DNA from: Ligilactobacillus salitolerans | Lineage (GTDB): Bacteria; Bacillota; Bacilli; Lactobacillales; Lactobacillaceae | Direction of reading: 5' to 3' | DNA length: 58,928 nt | Assembly: GCF_003864415.1 (NCBI RefSeq) | Contig: NZ_BFFP01000010.1 | Location: 1-58,928 of the forward strand | Part shown: positions 53,383 to 58,928 of the stretch, piece by piece | How the letters are laid out: the number at the start of each line of letters is the position of its first letter | How positions within the stretch are numbered: the first letter of the stretch is position 1 | Notes under the pieces: model-generated | The model's database searches: none | Seen by the model: only the letters and a program-made list of their open reading frames with translations | Told to the model about the DNA's origin: nothing | Program-made: the position numbers and the translations under genes

Positions 53383-55845
53383 ATGAAAATTATTGGAGTT
53401 ATTGGAACTAACTCGGAAAATTCAGCGACCCGTCAGCTGCTGCAATTTATGCAAAAACAATTTGCACAGCAAGCACAGATCGAACTTTTGGAGATCAAAG
53501 ATTACCCAATGTTCAACGTTTCGGATGATCAGAGTGATTCAGACTTGATCGCAGGCGATGCTGCACGGATCGAAGATGCAGATGGCGTGGTCATCGCTAC
53601 TTCCGAGCATAATCGTTTGATTCCCTCGAGTTTAAAGAGCTTTTTGGAGTGGATGTCTTATAAAGTGCATCCTTTCAATAGTAAACCAGTGATGATCGTT
53701 GGGACATCAATCACTAAACAAGGCTCAGCCAGTGCTCAGCTTGCTTTGCGGCAGATTTTTGATGCACCAGGTGTCGGCGGCATAGTGATGCCAGGCAATG
53801 AGTTCTTACTAAGTTCCAGCAGGACTGCTTTTGATGCAGCTGGTAATTTGAAAGATCAAGGGACTGTCGATTTTTTGGGCAAATGTTTCAAGACATTCTT
53901 AAAGTTCATCCAAGTCGCAGATGTTTTAAATACGCCGGAAGAAATCAAATATGAGCCTGGAACCTATGCCGTGACGGCTACTGGTCATAACGGAACGGTT
54001 CCGATGAAAGTGACCTTCTCTGAGGACCGGATCGAAGACATCGATATCGATACGAGCGGTGAAACGACCGGAATCGCTGACACTGTCTGGGAAAGGGTGC
54101 CAGATCAGATCTTAAACGGGCAAACATTAAACGTCGATGTCGTTTCTGGCGCCTCAGTTACCAGTCGTGGGGTGCTTGATGGTGTGGCGGACGCAGTTGC
54201 CTTGGCTGGCGCTAATCCGGATGTTTTGAAGAAACGGCCTAAAGCCAGCAAGAAAGTTGCCGCTGCTCCGACTGAGTATCAAGCCGACGTTGTTGTTGTC
54301 GGCGGCGGCGGTGCTGGGCTGAGTGCGGCTGCAACTATTTTAGAGGCCGGACAAAAGACTATCTTAGTCGAAAAATTCCCGGCCTTGGGTGGAAACACGG
54401 TTAGAGCCGGCGGCCCAATGAACGCAGCTAACCCAGAGTGGCAAAACACCTTTGCGGCTCTGCCAGGTGAAGCAGAAACTCTGAAGCACCTGCTGGAGAT
54501 TCCAATCGACCAGATCGATCCGGAATATCAGGCTGACTTCAAGCAGTTACAAGCACAGCTTGATGCATATCTTGCCGGCAGAAAGGATGTTTTATTTGAT
54601 TCTAAACTGCTGCATGAGATCCAGACTTATCTGGGCGGCAAGAGAACTGATTTAAAAGGCAATGAGATCCACGGCGATTATCAGTTAGTTAAGACCCTGG
54701 TTGACAATGCGTTAGAATCAGTTAAGTGGTTGGAAAAGGTTGGTGTTGAATTTGATCCAAGTGAGGTTTCAATGCCGGTCGGGGCTAAGTGGCGTCGTGG
54801 ACATAAACCGCTTAAAGAACAAGGCTTTGCCTATATCTCAGCCTTGCAAAGCTACGTTGAAAAGCATGCCGGTCAGATCTTGACGGAAACACGGGTCACC
54901 AAGTTACTGCAAGAAAACGGGAAAATTGTTGGCTTAAAGGCACGCAATGCGGATGACCAGCAAGTCATCATTCACGCTAATGCGGTGATCTTGGCTGCCG
55001 GCGGCTTTGGTGCCAACACCAAGATGGTCCAGAAGTATAACACATATTGGACAAAAGTCGACGATGATATTGCAACTTCCAATTCCCCAGCAATTACCGG
55101 CGACGGGATCGAACTTGGGACTGCAGTTGGTGCAGACTTAGTTGGGATGGGTTTCACCCAGATGATGCCAGTTTCTGACCCGGTCACAGGCGAACTGTTT
55201 ACTGGACTGCAGGTGCCGCCAGCCAATTTTGTGATGGTCAACCAACAAGGGGACCGTTTTGTGGATGAATATGAGAGCCGTGATGTCTTGTCCCAAGCTG
55301 CAATTGATAATGGCGGGCTATTCTACTTGATTGCTGATAATAACATCAAAGCTACAGCTTATAATACCAGTCAAGAAAAAATCGACGAGCAAGTCGCTGC
55401 TGGAACTCTGTTCCGTGCTGACACCTTGGAAGAGTTGGCACGTCAGATCAAGGTCGATCCAGCTGAATTAGTAAAGACGATCAACAAGTATAATTCATAC
55501 GTTGACGCCGGTAAAGATCCCGAGTTCGGTAAAGACGTCTTTGACTTGAAGGTGGAACAAGCACCATTCTACGCCACACCGCGTAAACCAGCCCTGCACC
55601 ATACGATGGGTGGGTTAAAAATTGATCCACAGACCCATGTTCTAAACGAAGAAGGCCAAGTCATCCCCGGTTTATACGCTGCGGGTGAAGTTGCTGGCGG
55701 CTTGCATGCCGGCAATCGCCTGGGCGGGAACTCCTTAGCGGACATCTTCACGTTTGGCCGGATTGCTGCACGGACGGCTGCAAATGAAAAACCAGCACCT
55801 GTCGAGACTGATGCCACCACTGGCGCTAGTCAAAGCGACAAATAA
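53383..55845 (+). CDS. hcrA: Three-domain flavoprotein reductase (HcrA-like; fumarate reductase superfamily)
   Basis: Residues 1-180 are an FMN-reductase domain like the upstream gene. Residues 190-275 are an FMN-binding domain with the ApbE flavinylation motif SGAS (255-258). From 300 on there is an FAD-binding fumarate-reductase domain with GGGGAG (307-312). Counterparts of the proton-donor Arg (R633 in ESRD), H739/H740 (HHTMGG) and R779 (GNRLGG) are present. At the position of the fumarate-carboxylate His of Shewanella Fcc3 the sequence reads QMMP (593-596), so the substrate is probably not fumarate. The arrangement matches hydroxycinnamate reductase HcrA. No signal peptide. Confidence 0.88.
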   Translation: MKIIGVIGTNSENSATRQLLQFMQKQFAQQAQIELLEIKDYPMFNVSDDQSDSDLIAGDAARIEDADGVVIATSEHNRLIPSSLKSFLEWMSYKVHPFNSKPVMIVGTSITKQGSASAQLALRQIFDAPGVGGIVMPGNEFLLSSSRTAFDAAGNLKDQGTVDFLGKCFKTFLKFIQVADVLNTPEEIKYEPGTYAVTATGHNGTVPMKVTFSEDRIEDIDIDTSGETTGIADTVWERVPDQILNGQTLNVDVVSGASVTSRGVLDGVADAVALAGANPDVLKKRPKASKKVAAAPTEYQADVVVVGGGGAGLSAAATILEAGQKTILVEKFPALGGNTVRAGGPMNAANPEWQNTFAALPGEAETLKHLLEIPIDQIDPEYQADFKQLQAQLDAYLAGRKDVLFDSKLLHEIQTYLGGKRTDLKGNEIHGDYQLVKTLVDNALESVKWLEKVGVEFDPSEVSMPVGAKWRRGHKPLKEQGFAYISALQSYVEKHAGQILTETRVTKLLQENGKIVGLKARNADDQQVIIHANAVILAAGGFGANTKMVQKYNTYWTKVDDDIATSNSPAITGDGIELGTAVGADLVGMGFTQMMPVSDPVTGELFTGLQVPPANFVMVNQQGDRFVDEYESRDVLSQAAIDNGGLFYLIADNNIKATAYNTSQEKIDEQVAAGTLFRADTLEELARQIKVDPAELVKTINKYNSYVDAGKDPEFGKDVFDLKVEQAPFYATPRKPALHHTMGGLKIDPQTHVLNEEGQVIPGLYAAGEVAGGLHAGNRLGGNSLADIFTFGRIAARTAANEKPAPVETDATTGASQSDK

Positions 55846-55861
55846 AATTTAGCAAGCAAAT

Positions 55862-55898
55862 ATAGCTGCCATTCTCTGAGAAGAGCTGGCGGCTATTT
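55862..55898 (+). terminator. Terminator after hcrA
   Basis: ATAGCTGCCA pairs with TGGCGGCTAT (one mismatch), then TTTT. The following 55899-56087 stretch is AT-rich with no gene. Confidence 0.6.
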
Positions 55899-56087
55899 TG
55901 CTGCAAAAGAACTGTCTTGGAAAACAGGCAGGTTAAATAAATTGATTACATTGTTGGTCAATCATTGACGATGAGGTGGTTGAAGATCGGGCTGTTGATT
56001 TTGAATGACTGGTCGGTTTTTATTTTTTAATGTAAATCAATAAATTTAGCTAAAAAATATGTTAATGGAAATGTATTAGTCTTTCAA

Positions 56088-56101
56088 AGAAAACGGTTTC
56101 T
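56088..56101. promoter_or_regulatory. Candidate CcpA cre site
   Basis: AGAAAACGGTTTCT matches 12 of 14 positions of the TGWAANCGNTNWCA consensus. It lies about 70 bases upstream of the -35 box of the FNT gene. Confidence 0.4.
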
Positions 56102-56167
56102 GACGTTTTCAACAAAATATTGTACAAAACCTAATAATTTTATACTATTTAGAAAGTAAAAAATACT

Positions 56168-56196
56168 TTGACAAACAATTTGAAATATATTATGAT
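56168..56196 (+). promoter_or_regulatory. Promoter of the FNT transporter gene
   Basis: TTGACA (56168-56173), a 17-base spacer, then TATGAT (56191-56196). Confidence 0.75.
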
Positions 56197-56202
56197 TCGT
56201 TA

Positions 56203-56284
56203 AGTAATTAGTGATGTTGCCAATTGAAAAAAGCACTTGAAAACAGAGCGCTTGTCAGCCGGTCGAATTGGGCGGCTTTTTTTA
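56203..56284 (+). promoter_or_regulatory. Leader RNA with terminator ahead of the FNT gene
   Basis: Between promoter and gene lies AGCCG ... CGGCT followed by T7 (56257-56283), an apparent terminator. An upstream GCCAATTG (56219-56226) can pair with AATTGGGC (56266-56273), which would break that stem. The two folds exclude each other, as in attenuators or riboswitches. No known class is recognised. Confidence 0.45.
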
Positions 56285-56323
56285 TGGCGACAGCACAGTT
56301 TTAAAACATAAGGGGAAGAAATT

Positions 56324-57214
56324 ATGGAACTTGAATCACAGATGAAAACTACGATGGAAACCGGAACAATTATGGAAGAGCTGCCAGCCGGTACAGCTAA
56401 AGATAAAGTTGCAGCAGCTCCGACTCAATCACCGCTTTTTCAGAAAATTGATGCCGCCATACAAAATAAGGTAACGTTGATTTCCAGCAGTTATATGCGC
56501 TACGCCATTCGTTCGGTGATGGCAACTTTATTTTTAACTTTAGGAACAGCGGTTGCTTTTGGCACGGCAATTCAAACCGAAAAAGTCGCACCTGGCTTAG
56601 GCAAATTTGCCTTTGCCTTCATGTTCAGCTGGTCTTTAGTGATGATTATTTTTATGAACGCTGAACTAGGAACATCCAACATGCTTTTTATGACAGTCGG
56701 CGTCTACCGCAAAAAAATCAGCCTGGGGATGGCTTGCAAGATCCTGTTCACTTGTCTACTCTTCAACTTGATTGGCGGGATCTTGTTTGGTTATCTGATC
56801 TCGTTGACAGGTCCCTTCCAGCATTTGCCGGTCGACAACTATATGTTTGCTGGGATCACGGCTAAGTTAGATAAATCAACTTTACAGATCCTGATTGAAG
56901 GGATTTTCGCTAACATAGTCGTCAACACTGCTTTCTTCGTTAACCTGCGGATGAAAGATGACGCTGGCAAAGTTTTCGCTATCATCTTTATCATTTTTAT
57001 TTTTGCTTTCCTTGGCTACGAACACGTTATCGCCAATTTCCCGGCTTTCTCGCTGGCATTCTTCGCTTCCCATGGAACGATCTATGACATGAATCTGATG
57101 AGTGTACTCCATAACCTTTTCTTTGCCTTGATCGGGAACTATATTGGTGGAGGGCTGGTCATTGGGTTGACCTATGCTTGGCTGGATAAAACTCCATCTA
57201 CCTACGTGGATTAA
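56324..57214 (+). CDS. FNT-family formate/nitrite-type anion channel
   Basis: Six membrane helices in 296 residues after a 50-residue cytoplasmic extension. The FNT blocks AELGTSNMLFMT and GNYIGGGLVIGLTYAW are present. FNT proteins carry small monovalent anions (formate, nitrite, lactate, hydrosulfide). The substrate cannot be fixed from sequence. AAGGGGAAG precedes the ATG. Its own promoter, candidate cre site and terminated leader indicate metabolic control. Confidence 0.85.
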   Translation: MELESQMKTTMETGTIMEELPAGTAKDKVAAAPTQSPLFQKIDAAIQNKVTLISSSYMRYAIRSVMATLFLTLGTAVAFGTAIQTEKVAPGLGKFAFAFMFSWSLVMIIFMNAELGTSNMLFMTVGVYRKKISLGMACKILFTCLLFNLIGGILFGYLISLTGPFQHLPVDNYMFAGITAKLDKSTLQILIEGIFANIVVNTAFFVNLRMKDDAGKVFAIIFIIFIFAFLGYEHVIANFPAFSLAFFASHGTIYDMNLMSVLHNLFFALIGNYIGGGLVIGLTYAWLDKTPSTYVD

Positions 57215-57354
57215 AATCATAATTGAACTTAACACTTGGAACATCACACATATTGTGAGTGATGTTTTGGGTGTTTTTTGTTTCATCTATGCTTGCTGTG
57301 GGACTTGCTGGTGTATAATGAAATGCAAACTAGAGCGGTGGAGGAAAACGTAAG

Positions 57355-58425
57355 ATGAAATTAACAATTACAGATTTTACCAGCCAGACAACCCATACCC
57401 CTTTAAAGCATCCCTTTGTTACGGCTAAACATACTGTCAATGACATTGCGGCTATCGGGGTTACTATCAAGTTAAATAATGGTTTAGTCGGACACGGAGC
57501 TGCAACCGCCAATGAGGTTGTGACAGGCGATACCTTAGACTCGGCTCTGACCGTGATCAAGGAGGTTTTGCGCCCGCATTTGCTTGGTCAAGACTTTACC
57601 CAGTGGGAGAAATTGCTGGCGGGCTTGCATGGTGCGATCAAAAGCAATGAACCAGCCAAGGCTGCCTGTGAATTAGCACTGTATGATTTAAGAACGCAAC
57701 TTTTTCAGGTCCCGTTGTATCAGTATTTAGGCGGTGACAGTCAGCGGGTTGCGACAGATTTCACCTTAGGGATCGCCGATTTACCCGCAATGGTTGCGGA
57801 GGCCAAGGAGAAAGAAGCTGCTGGTTTCCAAGCCTTGAAAATCAAGGTGGGCGGTTCGGACCTAGCAGAAGAAACGACACGCATCCATGCGATCGCAGCA
57901 GCAACTTCGGCTGCGACTAGACTGCGGATCGATGCCAATCAGGCATGGAACGCCAAGGACAGTGTCAAGCTGACCGAGCAGTTGGCGGATCTGGCAGCGC
58001 GGATCGATTTCATTGAGCAACCCGTACCTGCAAATGATTTAGCTGGTTTAAAATTTGTGACCGACCATTCAAGGCTGCCAATCATGGCCGATGAGAGTGT
58101 CTTTTCGCCGGCTGATGCGCAGGTCTTATTGCAAGAACATGCCTGTGATTATATTAATATCAAACTCATGAAAACTGGCGGGTTGAGTCAAGCTGAGCAA
58201 ATCAATCAGCTTTGCCAATTGGCAGGAGTTCAATGCATGGTCGGCTGTATGATCGAATCACCCAACGGGATTGCTGCTGCGGCTGCTTTCGCTGCAGCCC
58301 ATCAAAATGTGGTCTTTGCGGACTTGGACTCGGTTTTTATGGCCGATCAGACTGCTGGAGTTCAGCCTTATACGATTGAAAATGATACTTTTATCTTAAA
58401 TGATCGCCCTGGTTTGGGTTTTTAA
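57355..58425 (+). CDS. Dipeptide epimerase (L-Ala-D/L-Glu epimerase type)
   Basis: An enolase-superfamily barrel of the muconate-lactonizing subgroup. Visible are the ALKIKVGG motif with the KxK lysine, metal ligands in RIDANQAW, FIEQP and MADESV, the second lysine in NIKLMKTGG, and a C-terminal DLDS (DxD) that marks dipeptide epimerases. It converts L-Ala-D-Glu from murein recycling to L-Ala-L-Glu. This step follows the YkfC-like peptidase encoded at 8762-9658, although the two genes are 48 kb apart. GGTGGAGG precedes the ATG at a longish 12 bases. Confidence 0.85.
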   Translation: MKLTITDFTSQTTHTPLKHPFVTAKHTVNDIAAIGVTIKLNNGLVGHGAATANEVVTGDTLDSALTVIKEVLRPHLLGQDFTQWEKLLAGLHGAIKSNEPAKAACELALYDLRTQLFQVPLYQYLGGDSQRVATDFTLGIADLPAMVAEAKEKEAAGFQALKIKVGGSDLAEETTRIHAIAAATSAATRLRIDANQAWNAKDSVKLTEQLADLAARIDFIEQPVPANDLAGLKFVTDHSRLPIMADESVFSPADAQVLLQEHACDYINIKLMKTGGLSQAEQINQLCQLAGVQCMVGCMIESPNGIAAAAAFAAAHQNVVFADLDSVFMADQTAGVQPYTIENDTFILNDRPGLGF

Positions 58426-58515
58426 GTCCTGACGATTGTTTTTCAGCTCCTTTTTTGTTAAAACTAAAAGTGAAGTCAGATACGCTGGCTTCAGCTCATC
58501 TAAGGAGGACTTTTT

Positions 58516-58725
58516 ATGGCAGACGACGTAAGAGGATTACCCAATGAAGATGTCAGAAGGAAGATTGCAGATAGTAATGTTAGTGAATTTTTTGTGGCCG
58601 ATATGCTAGGACTTAGTTTTAGCGGCTTTGCAATTTTGCTCGCGCAACCATTAAGTCCGACAGACCGAAAGCAGGTCTTAGCTGCCCTCACCGAGGCAGA
58701 GAAGATGGCTCCGGTCAATGCTTAA
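58516..58725 (+). CDS. Hypothetical protein, 69 aa
   Basis: An excellent AAGGAGG lies 7 bases before the ATG. The product starts MADDVRGLPNEDVRRKIADS, contains a weakly hydrophobic middle (GLSFSGFAILLAQPLS) and a helical acidic end. No family is recognised. It has its own strong terminator. Confidence 0.65.
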   Translation: MADDVRGLPNEDVRRKIADSNVSEFFVADMLGLSFSGFAILLAQPLSPTDRKQVLAALTEAEKMAPVNA

Positions 58726-58738
58726 AAGAAGGGGTGTA

Positions 58739-58775
58739 CACTTTTTAGTGTTGATGAGTAAAATCATCAGCACTA
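58739..58775 (+). terminator. Terminator after the 69-aa gene
   Basis: AGTGTTGATGA pairs with TCATCAGCACT (one G-T pair), then T7. Its layout closely resembles the terminator at 15361-15395. Confidence 0.85.
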
Positions 58776-58864
58776 TTTTTTTACTCAAGATACTCAAAAA
58801 GGACATCATTGTCCCTCAAGTGCTAAGATTAAAGTGTCTAAAAATCAATCAAAGCGAGGTTTTA

Positions 58865-58928
58865 ATGATGTCCCAAGACAATTCTATCCTAAATTTACTC
58901 GAGATTAAAGACCCTAATATCCAAACTT
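58865..58928 (+). CDS. Partial ISL3-type transposase, N-terminus
   Basis: A frame with GAGG before an ATG at 58865 (or 58868) runs off the right edge. The 21 visible residues (MMSQDNSILNLLEIKDPNI...) follow the N-terminal pattern of ISL3-family transposases, S-x-D-N-x-I-x-x-L-L-x-I-K-D-P-N-I. A GGACATCATTGTCC palindrome upstream (58801-58814) may lie in the element's left end. The boundary and intactness cannot be judged. Confidence 0.6.
   Translation, partial: MMSQDNSILNLLEIKDPNIQT

Noticed and set aside
53383-55845. Respiratory fumarate reductase
   Set aside because: There are no haem domain, signal peptide or membrane anchor genes, and the fumarate-binding His position is changed.

Overview
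The window reads as a chromosomal segment of a low-to-medium GC lactic acid bacterium of the family Lactobacillaceae. The signs are an Apf-like LysM cell-wall protein, an Ami/Opp-type peptide importer, L-2-hydroxyisocaproate dehydrogenases, three T-box leaders, a hydroxycinnamate-reductase-like locus, frequent TTG/GTG starts and AGGAGG-type ribosome sites. The genus is not resolved. Both ends run into insertion-sequence genes: an IS3-like transposase start at the left edge and an ISL3-like transposase start at the right edge.

Left part (1-8.7 kb): a 42-bp hairpin repeat array; a YhgE/Pip membrane protein; a winged-helix protein fused to what looks like a dead LicC-type nucleotidyltransferase; two overlapping small genes of unknown function; the secreted LysM/Apf protein; aspartate kinase; a second 42-bp array; and phosphatidylglycerophosphatase A.

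Amino-acid block (8.7-28.3 kb): two paralogous cassettes that pair a branched-chain aminotransferase with an L-2-hydroxyacid dehydrogenase. Each lies behind its own T-box. The first (ilvE-hicD, then an NlpC/P60 muropeptide peptidase) has a Leu-type specifier. The second (a 33-codon ORF, a PanE-family dehydrogenase, ilvE, hicD) has an Ile-type specifier. Between them lie a candidate small RNA, a degenerate serine recombinase, an Na+/H+ antiporter, a CPBP protease and an mntH-usp pair. A third 42-bp array follows, then argG-argH behind two ARG boxes. A third T-box controls an EIIC-like membrane transporter and a hexapeptide acetyltransferase.

Transport block (28.8-50.8 kb): small unknown genes; a hot-dog thioesterase whose only sensible start codon is AUC; an orphan OppA lipoprotein; an MFS transporter; a heterodimeric ABC exporter; oppA-oppBCDF with a perfect sigma-A promoter; and a five-gene run joining an acyltransferase-3 protein, an AMP-forming ligase and an SsuABC-type importer.

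Right part (51-58.9 kb): a LysR regulator divergent from an FMN reductase and a three-domain flavoprotein reductase, resembling hcrR-hcrBA; then an FNT-family anion channel behind a leader with a terminator; a dipeptide epimerase; a small unknown gene; and the ISL3-type transposase start.

The most notable findings are the T-box-controlled duplicated aminotransferase/hydroxyacid dehydrogenase cassettes, the three 42-bp hairpin arrays with apparent compensatory stem changes, the AUC-initiated thioesterase, and the acyltransferase-ligase-importer run.
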